Positions 26,062 to 33,669 of a DNA stretch of 35,324 nt are shown here, in pieces. The notes under the pieces were generated by a model. That model saw only the letters and a list, made by a program, of their open reading frames with translations. It ran no database searches and was not told where the DNA came from. Positions within the stretch are counted from its first letter, which is position 1. Each line of letters opens with the position of its first letter. This stretch comes from Methylobacterium thuringiense (GTDB lineage: Bacteria; Pseudomonadota; Alphaproteobacteria; Rhizobiales; Beijerinckiaceae), in assembly GCF_022179645.1 (NCBI RefSeq), contig NZ_BPRA01000028.1, positions 1 through 35,324 of the forward strand. The letters are read 5' to 3'. The translations under genes and the position numbers were made by a program.

Positions 26062-27054
26062 TCACTTGTCGACGATGGCTTCCGAGGTGGCCTTGTTCAC
26101 CGCGCGCCGTAGGATGCGAGACAAATCCTCCATTGAGTAGGGCTTCTTCAGGAGCGGGAAGCCGTGGGTGCCCTGCTCGGCGAGCACGTGGCTGTAGCCG
26201 GAGGCGAGCACAACCGGCAGGTTGGGAAGCCGGTGGCGGATCTCCCGCGCCATGTCGATCCCGTTCATCCCGGGCATCACCACGTCGGTGAACACGACGT
26301 CTAAGCGATAGGGCGATGACAGGGTCGACAGGGCTTCCTCGGCGGTCATCGCCCAGACGGTCTCGTAGCCGAGTTCGCGCAACGACTGTGTCGCGAAGGA
26401 GCCGACCTCCTCGTTATCCTCGACCGCGAGAACGCGGGTGCCGTGCCCGTTGGCAAGGGGCTCGGGCTCGGCATCGTCCTCGGCCGTCACGGACCGTCCG
26501 ACCTCGCGCGGCAGGTACAGGGTGAAGGTGGTGCCTTTGCCGAGAGCGCTCTCGACCAACACCTCGCCGCCTGATTGCTTGGCGAATCCGAACACTTGGC
26601 TCAGCCCGAGGCCGGTACCCTGGCCGACGCCTTTGGTCGTGTAAAACGGCTCGAAGATCCGGTCGAGGTCGTCGGCGGCGATGCCGGTGCCGGTGTCACG
26701 GACCGAGACGGCGACGAAGTCCCCGGGGATGCGGGGATGGGCCCGGACCGCCGGGATGGCGGAGGTCCGACGGACTCCGATATCCAGCCGGCCCTCGCCA
26801 TCCATGGCGTCCCGGGCATTGATGGCCATGTTCACCAGGGTGGTGTCGAACTGGCTCGGGTCAGCGTCGATCAGGTAGGGGGTTTCCTCCCCGCGCCTGT
26901 CCTTGTTCGAGGCCACGTCGGTGACGACGCGGATGCGGGCGCCGGTGAGGGTAGCTAAACGTCCGCTTCCGGGTATTGCGTCGAGGAGCCCGAACGACTG
27001 GGTCGGGTCGAATGCGGAACGTCTGCTTCCTGGCGGGCGCCCATCTTCCGCCAT
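26062..27054 (-). pseudogene. truncated hybrid histidine kinase (ATPase plus receiver only)
   Basis: The frame encodes up to 330 residues: an ATPase domain with NMAINARDAM, DTGTGI and GQGTGLGLSQVFG, then a receiver with the acidic pair in VEDNEEV, phospho-acceptor in VFTDVVMPG and KKPYSMEDL. The PAS and HisKA parts, including the phospho-acceptor His, are missing. Coding similarity starts at about SRRSAFDP, just where such kinases leave the dimerisation domain (LLAFSRR). The first residues (MAEDGRPPG) look non-coding. It cannot autophosphorylate alone; it is probably a remnant, though a role as a stand-alone ATPase-receiver cannot be excluded. It converges with the LOV-HWE kinase and abuts the accessory region. 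Confidence 0.75.
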
Positions 27055-27105
27055 TGGCGCTAAGCAGATGTAATCCCAGCCGTACCCAACTATAGGATTT
27101 AAATC

Positions 27106-27134
27106 TTGACTTAGGCTGCCGCTTCGGCAATACT
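27106..27134 (+). promoter_or_regulatory. sigma-70-type promoter
   Basis: TTGACT (27106-27111) and AATACT (27129-27134) are separated by exactly 17 bp, with an AT-rich stretch upstream. This is the best promoter match I saw in the window. It would start transcription near 27141, about 190 bp before the gene at 27332. Confidence 0.65.
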
Positions 27135-27139
27135 GGTGT

Positions 27140-27320
27140 TGTCGATCACTGGTGCCGCGCAGCGCGGCAGCGCCGATCGATTAGTTGCGAGGAGAGCACG
27201 TCATGCCCGGGCGAACACGACGACATTGGCTCGAGCCACTGCCACGCCAGGACCGGCGTACCCCCACCCACCACTGCACCTCCACAGAAGGCCCCCATCA
27301 CGGGGGCCTTCGTCGTTTTA
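27140..27320 (+). ncRNA. leader or small RNA ending in an intrinsic terminator
   Basis: Between the promoter and the gene at 27332 lies a transcript of about 180 nt that would end at the strong hairpin at 27287. A perfect 8-bp inverted repeat (TGCCGCGC, A, GCGCGGCA; 27153-27169) sits near its 5' end, and a ribosome site (GAGGAG) precedes an in-frame ATG at 27203 that reads through into the downstream gene. It could be a free small RNA or an attenuator leader. No known riboswitch class was recognised. Confidence 0.4.
27287..27319 (+). terminator. rho-independent terminator upstream of the gene at 27332
   Basis: A perfect 10-bp stem (GAAGGCCCCC with GGGGGCCTTC, loop ATCAC) is followed by GTCGTTTT. 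It ends just before the ribosome site AGGAG of the next gene, so it would stop most transcripts from the promoter at 27106 unless read-through is regulated. Confidence 0.8.
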
Positions 27321-27331
27321 GGAGCACCCTA

Positions 27332-28057
27332 ATGGCGATCCAGATCGTTCCCGCCTCCGTTACCGAAAGTCCGCCTACCCCTCAGCCACCCGCTCTGGTG
27401 CTGTTCGGCCGCAACCGCAGCGGCAAACCCTGCGCGGCCTGGTTCGATGGCGATCAGGCCGAGGCGGCAACAGCTGCTGCCGCTACGATGAAGCTTCGCG
27501 TGTTGCCGGTTGCTGGCGACGAAGAGAGGGCACTTGCCACGCAGCTCGGCCGCGGCCGTATCCTTTCGAACGGCAAGGCCCATGTTCCGGCCGCTCGCCG
27601 CGATCTCTACGGCCGCCTCGTGGCCCAGGCCGGTGACAACGCTGGCCTCAACATCACCGAGCGCCCCGAACAGCGGGGGGCACCAGCCGCGGTTGCGAGG
27701 GGCGAGAGCGGCGCCGACGAGACCCGGCCACCGGCCCCAGCGGGGGCCCTCGAAGGTGCGGATCGGGGCAGGGCGGTTACAGCCGCAGCAGGTGCTACGG
27801 CGGCAGCTGACGGCCCCGCCAAGCCGAAGTTCGGCGATCACAACTTCGTCGGCAGCTCCATTCCCCGCGAGCGCGACGAGATCGGTCTCGGCAGCCTCGT
27901 ACTAGCTCACGAGGGCGTCGATGACGGTTGGTGGGAGGCCGAGGTCATCGGCATGAACGGCCGGGTGTTCTCGCTGCGCTGGCGGGACTACCCCCAGCAG
28001 GGGACGATCCTGCGCCAGCCCGGCGAACTCGCCCTGATGCCGCCCGGCAAGGTCTGA
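27332..28057 (+). CDS. unknown protein with possible Tudor-like C-terminal domain
   Basis: A 241-residue protein I do not recognise. The N-terminal part (about 1-105) looks folded (LVLFGRNRSGKPCAAWFDG, LGRGRILSNGKAHVPAARRDLYGRLV). The middle (about 107-170) is an Ala/Gly/Pro-rich linker. The C-terminal part (about 185-240) reads GSLVLAHEGVDDGWWEAEVIG and FSLRWRDYP, a pattern like small Tudor/agenet-type beta barrels, which usually bind proteins or nucleic acids; this is inference only. AGGAG precedes the ATG. It heads a same-strand group with the DUF3768 gene and the gene at 28508. Confidence 0.75.
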   Translation: MAIQIVPASVTESPPTPQPPALVLFGRNRSGKPCAAWFDGDQAEAATAAAATMKLRVLPVAGDEERALATQLGRGRILSNGKAHVPAARRDLYGRLVAQAGDNAGLNITERPEQRGAPAAVARGESGADETRPPAPAGALEGADRGRAVTAAAGATAAADGPAKPKFGDHNFVGSSIPRERDEIGLGSLVLAHEGVDDGWWEAEVIGMNGRVFSLRWRDYPQQGTILRQPGELALMPPGKV

Positions 28058-28170
28058 GGCCGCCCGCAACTGTCCCGCGTCCGGGTTCGGAATGCCGGCC
28101 CGGGCGCCTCAGCGGCGGCCCAGCGCGTCAGCCGCGCCAGACCATCCCCTCTCATTCTCCCGAGGTCTCC

Positions 28171-28506
28171 ATGACCGACATCCTCGATGTGGGCCGCATT
28201 GCTGCGCTCAACGACATCCTGCGCCGTACGCTTGCCGGCGGCACCCTCGTCCTGACCGCCGGGCTCGTTGCCCTTGGCCGGGAGCGCCAACAGACCATCC
28301 TCGCGGCCATCGCCGCTTTCGACGGCTTCGATACCGACAACGATCCCTATGGTGAGCACGACTTCGGCGCGCTTGATGCGGTCGGCGAACGGATTCTGTT
28401 CAAGATCGACTACTTCGACCGCTCGCTGACGCGCGCGTCCCGAGATCCAGCCGATACCAGCGTCACCACCCGCGTCCTGACCGTCATGCTCGCCGAGGAG
28501 TATTGA
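28171..28506 (+). CDS. DUF3768-family protein
   Basis: A 111-residue protein matching DUF3768, a small alphaproteobacterial family with no known function, often found on plasmids and islands. Typical segments are RIAALNDILRRTLAGG, FDTDNDPYGEHDFGA, ILFKIDYFD and TTRVLTVMLAEEY at the very end. The ATG follows CCCGAGG. It lies between the gene at 27332 and the one at 28508 in the same direction; the next gene starts one base after its stop. Confidence 0.88.
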   Translation: MTDILDVGRIAALNDILRRTLAGGTLVLTAGLVALGRERQQTILAAIAAFDGFDTDNDPYGEHDFGALDAVGERILFKIDYFDRSLTRASRDPADTSVTTRVLTVMLAEEY

Positions 28507-28507
28507 G

Positions 28508-29182
28508 GTGGCCCGGCGCGAAGACAGGCCGCCCGATGCCGCAACCCCGTCGGCACGCACTTCATCGACCCGTCGGCGCCTGCTCGCCCTTCTCGGAGGA
28601 CTCCCAGCAATAGGCAGGGAGGCGACAAGCTTCGAGCGGCCCTCGTCCCACATAGCCCGCTTCGTCTCGGTCATCGATCCGATGCCGCGGCTTTTCGCCG
28701 AGTTTCAGGGGCTGCTCGAACGACATGAGGCAGCGTTGGCCAGTTGCGACCGCCTCGAAGCGGGGCTCCTCACGCAGATGGGGTACCCGCGTGTGCCGCT
28801 GCCCGCGGATTGGGACAGGTCGCAGCGCGAGGCAGTCGATGCGCTCACTATTGCCCAGGTCATGGCCCCGGGTCGCCAGCGGCGACGCCTTCAGCGGCTT
28901 CTGCAGCGCCGACAGGGGCGCTGGGATGAAGCAGCTTACGAGATCGGCCTGACCGCGGCTCAGGCACGCGAGGCTGCCCTCGATCAGGCCGTGCTCGATA
29001 CGGCTGCCGGCTTGCTCGCCACTCCCGCCTGGACCCTCGACGCGGTGGTGCTGAAACTTCTCGTCCTGCTCAGCACCCAGGAGCCCGGACCGTCCGCCAG
29101 CGCGGCGTCGCCCTGGCGAGAACTGCGCCTGATCCTTTTGGATCTCAGGGGCCTCGCGACGGTCGAGGGAGTGCCGTCGTGA
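28508..29182 (+). CDS. unknown helical protein of the island group
   Basis: A 224-residue, mostly helical, Arg/Leu/Ala-rich protein. After a basic disordered start (about 1-25) come helices (IARFVSVIDPMPRLFAEFQ, GRQRRRLQRLLQRRQG). No motif or family is recognised. The start is a GTG one base after the DUF3768 stop, so translation is likely coupled. It ends 8 bp before the end of the convergent XRE gene. Confidence 0.65.
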   Translation: MARREDRPPDAATPSARTSSTRRRLLALLGGLPAIGREATSFERPSSHIARFVSVIDPMPRLFAEFQGLLERHEAALASCDRLEAGLLTQMGYPRVPLPADWDRSQREAVDALTIAQVMAPGRQRRRLQRLLQRRQGRWDEAAYEIGLTAAQAREAALDQAVLDTAAGLLATPAWTLDAVVLKLLVLLSTQEPGPSASAASPWRELRLILLDLRGLATVEGVPS

Positions 29183-29190
29183 GCGCGCTG

Positions 29191-29454
29191 CTACGGCACG
29201 CGCTTGCGGCCGGCCCGCAGCGGCACCGGCCGTGCCGCGTCGGCGTCAGGTTCGATCAGCAGCGCGGCGACCGGTACGGAAAGTGCCAATGCCATCGCTT
29301 CCAACGTGGTGATGGTGACGTTCTCAGACCCCCGCTCCACCCGTCCGACGTAGGCGCGGTCGATCCCGGCAGCCAGCGCCAATCGCTCCTGCGACAGCCC
29401 GCGCTCGACCCGCAGCCGCCGTAGGTTCCAGCCGATGATTACGCGCGCGTCCAT
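29191..29454 (-). CDS. XRE-family helix-turn-helix regulator
   Basis: An 87-residue DNA-binding protein with a single XRE domain (about 6-66): WNLRRLRVERGLSQERLALAAGIDRAYVGRVERG and TLEAMALALSVPVAALL are the typical five helices. A short basic tail follows. It is divergent from the exported coiled-coil gene; a perfect 13-bp palindrome at 29492 in the shared region may be its operator. Confidence 0.9.
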   Translation of the reverse strand: MDARVIIGWNLRRLRVERGLSQERLALAAGIDRAYVGRVERGSENVTITTLEAMALALSVPVAALLIEPDADAARPVPLRAGRKRVP

Positions 29455-29491
29455 CGCGCGAGACAGCCCGATCCGCGGCTTGACAATCGAC

Positions 29492-29504
29492 GGACTGACA
29501 GTCC
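29492..29504. promoter_or_regulatory. 13-bp perfect palindrome, XRE operator candidate
   Basis: GGACTG and CAGTCC flank a single A. A TTGACA element lies 6 bp upstream (29480-29485). The site sits 38 bp before the XRE start and 92 bp before the gene at 29596, which suits autoregulation. No good -10 at the right spacing was seen. Confidence 0.45.
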
Positions 29505-29595
29505 CTCATTTATGCAGCTTCAGCGGGTTTGCGGTGACCGCATTGGCGATGCCGTAGTCGGACCCGTCTTAAAAAATCGGAACCGGGAGGATCGT

Positions 29596-30783
29596 GTGAA
29601 CGAGGACTCGACGACGATTAGGCCATTGATGCTGGGCATCGGCATCTGCGCCACCGTGCTTATGCTCGCCGCCCCCGACGCCCAGGCGGGCACCATCACC
29701 GATTTCCTCGACCGCATCGGCGGCTGCCGCAAGCCGATGAGCGAGAGCTTCTCCTACGAGATCTCACCCTACACCGCGAAGCCCTATGGCAAGGCGCTGG
29801 CGGAGTGGACCGATCAGGACGTGGCCGACTTCCGCGCTTATTTCGTCGCCTGTCAGACCCGACGCTCGGACTGGCGCAGCATGGGCGACTACAACCGCAA
29901 CGATGCGATCCGGGTGATCGACACCGCGATGGCCGAGCTGCGCCCCAAGGTCGCCGAAGCCCGCGCCGTCGCCGACAAACAGCGGGCGGATGCAGCCTAC
30001 GACACGGAAAAGCGCCTGCGCGCGGAGGAACAGCAGCGAACGGAGGCTGAAGCGGCAACACAGCGTGCTCAGGCTGAGGGGGCTGCGCGGGCCGAGAGGG
30101 CAGGGCGCAACGAGGAGGCCAAGAAGACGGTCGTGTCGCTTCTGCAGGAGCTGCTCGCGTTCACACAAAACGAAATCGAGGCGCTCCCTCCCGACCAGAA
30201 GCTTGCGCGACTCGACGGCTACCTTACCCGGATGCAGGCGATTGCAGCCGAGATTGGCGACGCTCCGGCCGCCAAGCCGCTTTTGACGATGCTCGAGCAG
30301 ACCCGCCAGCTGCGCGCTCAAATCGAGGCGGAGCGGGATCGTCAGGCCGCGGTGCCGCGCGTAGCGCCGAACCAGGGGGATGGGGCGATCACCGAGGGCG
30401 GCCCCCACCCCGACTTCGAATGGCTTGGGCAGCAGCTGATCATGGCGCTGACGAATCCGTTGCAGCGAGAAAGCTTTCGCATTTCCCTGGCCAGGGGCAT
30501 CGACTTCAACGTCGGCGTGAGTGCCATCGAGCCGGCGCCAACGGGCTGGCTGGTTCAGCTGTCCGGACGGCCCGGAGTGCCCGGCAAACCGGGGCAGGGG
30601 CTCTTCTGCCGCGTAAACGGTACCGACACGGCAAGTCTGGCGGTGCTGCGAACCGTGACGCCGCCCTATGGCATCATTCACGTCGCCGCCCCCGACGCCG
30701 ACGAGTTCGTCCTGGAAAGCAGCCCGGTGCAGATCCGTATCGTCTTTCGGGATTGCAGGGTCACGCCACCGGACAATCGCTAG
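29596..30783 (+). CDS. exported coiled-coil protein of unknown function
   Basis: A 395-residue protein. A signal peptide (about 1-34, IGICATVLMLAAPDAQA) is followed by a small domain (about 35-110) with two Cys (GGCRKPM, VACQTRR). A long Ala/Glu/Arg/Gln coiled coil (about 112-270) comes next, then a beta-rich C-terminal domain (about 280-395) with two Cys (GLFCRVNG, FRDCRV). I know no family for it. The GTG at 29596 follows GGGAGG. It probably acts in the periplasm; the coiled coil suggests self-assembly or binding to an envelope partner. Confidence 0.78.
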   Translation: MNEDSTTIRPLMLGIGICATVLMLAAPDAQAGTITDFLDRIGGCRKPMSESFSYEISPYTAKPYGKALAEWTDQDVADFRAYFVACQTRRSDWRSMGDYNRNDAIRVIDTAMAELRPKVAEARAVADKQRADAAYDTEKRLRAEEQQRTEAEAATQRAQAEGAARAERAGRNEEAKKTVVSLLQELLAFTQNEIEALPPDQKLARLDGYLTRMQAIAAEIGDAPAAKPLLTMLEQTRQLRAQIEAERDRQAAVPRVAPNQGDGAITEGGPHPDFEWLGQQLIMALTNPLQRESFRISLARGIDFNVGVSAIEPAPTGWLVQLSGRPGVPGKPGQGLFCRVNGTDTASLAVLRTVTPPYGIIHVAAPDADEFVLESSPVQIRIVFRDCRVTPPDNR

Positions 30784-30993
30784 GATTGCGGCCAGCAAGC
30801 TATTGTCCTTCCGTTAGATCAGGCTTGCAGAAAGCGCGCATCCAATCGGGGGTATTCGGCGCCTTCCCGATCACGCCCCGCAGACGCCCCAACCGTGCGG
30901 ATGATGTTCGATGCGGGGTGCCGAAGGGCGACGGTCATGTCGTGTGGACGGGGACGCTTCGGGCTCGGCACTGGGACAATCGAGGAGAACCGG

Positions 30994-32031
30994 ATGGACT
31001 GGTTTGAGCGACTGACTGGGTTTCGAGAATCGAGCTACGCCCGAACGCAGGCACATCTACGCCTGATCGACGGTCGCCTGATTCGGCAGGACTCAGGCGA
31101 GGGCTTTGCTGTCGGGACGCTCACGTTGCCGTCCCTCTCGGAGCTGCGGGTCGCCGCAGCCACTGTGAAACGTCCGGGCCGGCTGAGGTTGTCCATCGTC
31201 GAGGGTGATGTCAGCGTCATGCACCGGGAGCCGGAAAACACCGGCGCGCTGTTCCAAGTCGCGTCGCAGTTCAACATGCTAGAAATGGTCGGGCCTAATG
31301 TGACCCCGGAGGATGGCGTCACTGGCTACGAGCATGACCGGACGCAGGGTCCGGCCTGCGCCATCGCAGCGGGCGCGGCCACGGTCTATCGCAATTACCT
31401 CGTCCCGGTCGCTGGCGGCACAGGTCAAACAGCAAATCGGCAACTCGACGGCCTCGCCGACCTGGGCGATGCCCTTGCGCACCGCCTCGGCACCGACCGG
31501 GCGAACCTATGGACGATGCGCAACGGCTACGCCCTGCCCACGGCAAGTAGCTTGGCGGCCATCGCCCGGTACCTGCACGGCGCGGACGAAGACGCCCTGG
31601 ACGAGCTTCGAAGCCGGTTGCGGGTGGGCCTGCACACGGACGTCGAGGTTACCGATGGGTCGGCGCCGCGACAGCTCGTCAGCCAGATCTTCTGCTCGGC
31701 GCTGCCGGTGGCCTACACGCGGCTACCGATCACGCTTTGGGCGCCCTTCGCCAGGCTGGTGCTGGAAGCCGCCTACGAAGCAACCCTACTGGCCGGCCTG
31801 TTGAACGCAGCGCGCGGTACGTCGAACCGGGTGCAGCTCACGCGGCTTGGCGGGGGCGCCTTCGGCAACGCAGACGGCTGGATCGACGCGGCCATGCTGC
31901 GGGCGCTGAGGATGGCCGGTGATCGCGACCTCGACGTCGCCGTCGTCAGCTTCGGACCAGCAGCACCGGGCCTCCAGGCTCTCATCGATTGCCACCGTGC
32001 CAAAGCGGCCTGCCCGTCCCGCAGCGTGTGA
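30994..32031 (+). CDS. uncharacterised protein with possible macrodomain-like motifs
   Basis: A 345-residue soluble protein. Strong motif-like stretches are ALFQVASQFNMLEM (85-98), YEHDRTQGPACAIAAGA (112-128) followed by VYRNYLVP, VGLHTDVEVT (211-220), QIFCSALPVAY (231-241) and LTRLGGGAFGNADGWI (282-297) then LDVAVVSF. The early Asn-containing loop and the late GGGAFGN loop recall ADP-ribose-binding macrodomains and bacterial PARG-like enzymes, but this is inference from loop pattern, not a recognised hit. GAGGAGAACCGG before the ATG at 30994 decides the start over a longer frame. It follows the exported coiled-coil gene by 210 bp. Confidence 0.78.
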   Translation: MDWFERLTGFRESSYARTQAHLRLIDGRLIRQDSGEGFAVGTLTLPSLSELRVAAATVKRPGRLRLSIVEGDVSVMHREPENTGALFQVASQFNMLEMVGPNVTPEDGVTGYEHDRTQGPACAIAAGAATVYRNYLVPVAGGTGQTANRQLDGLADLGDALAHRLGTDRANLWTMRNGYALPTASSLAAIARYLHGADEDALDELRSRLRVGLHTDVEVTDGSAPRQLVSQIFCSALPVAYTRLPITLWAPFARLVLEAAYEATLLAGLLNAARGTSNRVQLTRLGGGAFGNADGWIDAAMLRALRMAGDRDLDVAVVSFGPAAPGLQALIDCHRAKAACPSRSV

Positions 32032-32033
32032 GC

Positions 32034-32438
32034 TTAGCCTCGCAGCTCGCACTCGCTCACACCCATCAGGATGCTCTCGACCCTACCAACGAGCTTCTCC
32101 CCGGTCACCGTCTCCGGTACCGTGCCAATTGCGGCCAGCGCCATCGTCAGGGAGGTCGGATCCAAGAACGCGCGCGCCTCCTGCACCGCGGCGGCCAGCA
32201 ACTGGGTGGCCATCATCAGTCCGTCCACCCGGTGCACCGTTCCGTCCGTGAGCCAGCGCCGGAGATCGGTGCGCGCCGCCACAGTCGCCCGGATGGGCCG
32301 TCCGAACGCCCCCGTCTCCTTGTGCGGCTCGGCCCGGCGGGCGCGGGGGAGGGGGGCGCCAGTCCGCGATGACTTGCCGGTCGCAGGGCGCGCGGCCCCC
32401 TGAGATTTGCGAGTAATCGGCTTGGTTGCTTGGGTCAT
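32034..32438 (-). CDS. unknown protein with basic N-terminal tail
   Basis: A 134-residue protein. The first 45 residues are basic and disordered (MTQATKPITRKSQG); the rest is helical (LRRWLTDGTVHRVDGLMMATQLLAAAVQEARAF split across two helices). The basic tail would suit nucleic-acid binding. AAGGAG precedes the ATG. It ends 3 bp from the stop of the convergent gene at 30994 and is the last member of a tight minus-strand group that starts at 33019. Confidence 0.68.
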   Translation of the reverse strand: MTQATKPITRKSQGAARPATGKSSRTGAPLPRARRAEPHKETGAFGRPIRATVAARTDLRRWLTDGTVHRVDGLMMATQLLAAAVQEARAFLDPTSLTMALAAIGTVPETVTGEKLVGRVESILMGVSECELRG

Positions 32439-32572
32439 ATGGGTCTCCTTGCTTGGGTAGGGGGGGTGATCGCGGTTGAGGATCGGCCCGCCGCGTTCGG
32501 CAGTCGCGAGCCGCTAGTGCTCCTCAAGGGGGGCCGAACGGGCGAGGAGAGGGAATGCGAGGCATCGTCCAT
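32435..32572 (-). CDS. small open frame coupled to the gene at 32438
   Basis: A possible 45-residue protein (MDDASHSLSSPVRPP...) whose stop overlaps the ATG of the next gene by 4 bp (ATGA). It is rich in Ser, Pro and Arg with no family match. It may be a real coupled small gene or only a leader; the overlap is the main support. Confidence 0.3.
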   Translation of the reverse strand: MDDASHSLSSPVRPPLRSTSGSRLPNAAGRSSTAITPPTQARRPI

Positions 32573-32592
32573 TCAGCGTTCCGGCTTGCTCA

Positions 32593-32762
32593 TCAGTCCT
32601 TGCCGTGCACCGCCTCATCGACGCGGTTCAGCACCGTCGCGTGCAGGTTGCTCGCGCCGTAGCGGCGCAGCTCCTGGCCGATCCGCAGCAGGGCCTAGGC
32701 CGTCTGATCGGGGCCGAACTGCGGACGAGTTCCGCGGCGGCGACGTGCACGAGCATCCTCAT
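32593..32762 (-). pseudogene. small gene broken by a frameshift
   Basis: It starts at an ATG overlapping the stop of the previous gene (ATGA, 32762) and reads MRMLVHVAAAELVRSSAPIR. One frame over, it resumes as LRIGQELRRYGASNLHATVL and NRVDEAVHGKD, ending at 32593. Either frame alone is poor: the first continues as a Cys/Arg-rich tail. The joined protein would be about 55 residues and helical. The family is unknown. The break lies near the CCTAGGCCC around 32693-32701; a sequencing error is possible. Confidence 0.45.
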
Positions 32763-33019
32763 GGCATCGCCCTCGTCCACGGCGGTTCGATCCGCGGCCG
32801 TGGCTCGCAGCCGGCCATAGTGGCGCGGTCGAACGCATCGCGGACCTCACGCTCGAATTGGCGACCGCGCAGATCACGCACGACGTCCTTGTCCATCGCG
32901 CTGATACAGCGGCCGTCCTTTGGAAGCGGAGCAATTGGAACACCGCTCTCGTGCGCATTGGCGATCAAACGCATCAGCTGCCGCTCATCGACCGACGATG
33001 AGATCTTGATCGTAGTCAT
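32759..33019 (-). CDS. small unknown protein heading a minus-strand group
   Basis: An 86-residue protein (MTTIKISSSVDERQLMRLIANA start). It has a short beta start then helices (DKDVVRDLRGRQFEREVRDAFDRA). GGGGAG lies 2 bases upstream of the ATG at 33019, rather close. It overlaps the next, broken, gene by 4 bp. No family is recognised. Confidence 0.5.
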   Translation of the reverse strand: MTTIKISSSVDERQLMRLIANAHESGVPIAPLPKDGRCISAMDKDVVRDLRGRQFEREVRDAFDRATMAGCEPRPRIEPPWTRAMP

Positions 33020-33279
33020 CACTCCCCAGGTGAGGAACGCACTCGGTGCGCAGTTCGAATTTACCGAAGTCGTATTCCTTGTCAGATCGGGCGTGGTCAC
33101 ACGCGGCGATCCCCATCGATGCCTCAAGGCGCGATCCGTAGGTTTTGGCCGATGCCCCCGAGGCGTGCGACCCACACCGCTGCTGCGGCGGTGGCTGGAA
33201 AAACTCTGCCGTGCCGCGCACCGCACTGTTCTCGCAGGCGGCCTGTGCGAACCTTACGGATGTGCCGCGCACCTCCGGC

Positions 33280-33323
33280 TCCCCACCGCCTCTGCTCATC
33301 GCGATGAGCAGAGGCGGTGGGGA
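33280..33323. repeat. perfect 44-bp palindrome
   Basis: Two 22-bp arms are exact reverse complements with no spacer; the centre is TCATCGCGATGA, between 33301 and 33302. It is in a gene-poor zone between the minus-strand group and the gene at 33670. Two copies of the short palindromic word GTGCCGCGCAC lie just to its left (33211-33221 and 33262-33272). It could be a cruciform site, a terminator-like element without T tract, a mobile-element end or an assembly fold-back. Confidence 0.85.
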
Positions 33324-33669
33324 AGTGCGAAGGCTCTACGCCTCCTTTCCCCGTCATCGGCAACTCGGTGGCGCCATCCCCATCGGACAGAAGATGCCGG
33401 GTCAGATTGTCTCTGCTGACAACACACTAACGCACGGTCGCCGTACAACGTACCGATTTGGCGAAGCAGTAAAGTAATTTGTGCTTACAAACTGCCGGCT
33501 TGCTTGGAAGCTGCCACAAGACGGCGCGCGGTACTTGGCGCAGAACTGCGCGTCCTCGGACGTGCATATGTTCAAGTGTGTCGAAAGAGAGCCGATTGAG
33601 CACACAAGCTCATTGAGCATGGAAACCATAAGGCTTCCCCCACCCCCCATAGCGTCAGGGAGACCCATT
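33324..33669. other. gene-free stretch of lower GC
   Basis: About 346 bp with no supported gene. The composition is more AT-rich than the rest of the window. It should hold the promoter for the gene at 33670. A short direct repeat, ATTGAGCA, occurs twice (around 33594 and 33614). Confidence 0.4.

Noticed and set aside
32985-33299. Minus-strand open frame of 104 codons ending in DYDQDLIVGR
   Set aside because: Overlaps the start of the better-supported gene at 33019 and half of it crosses the repeat region; no family or ribosome site.
33145-33477. Plus-strand open frame spanning the 44-bp palindrome
   Set aside because: A gene across a perfect palindrome is unlikely, and the product has no recognisable pattern.
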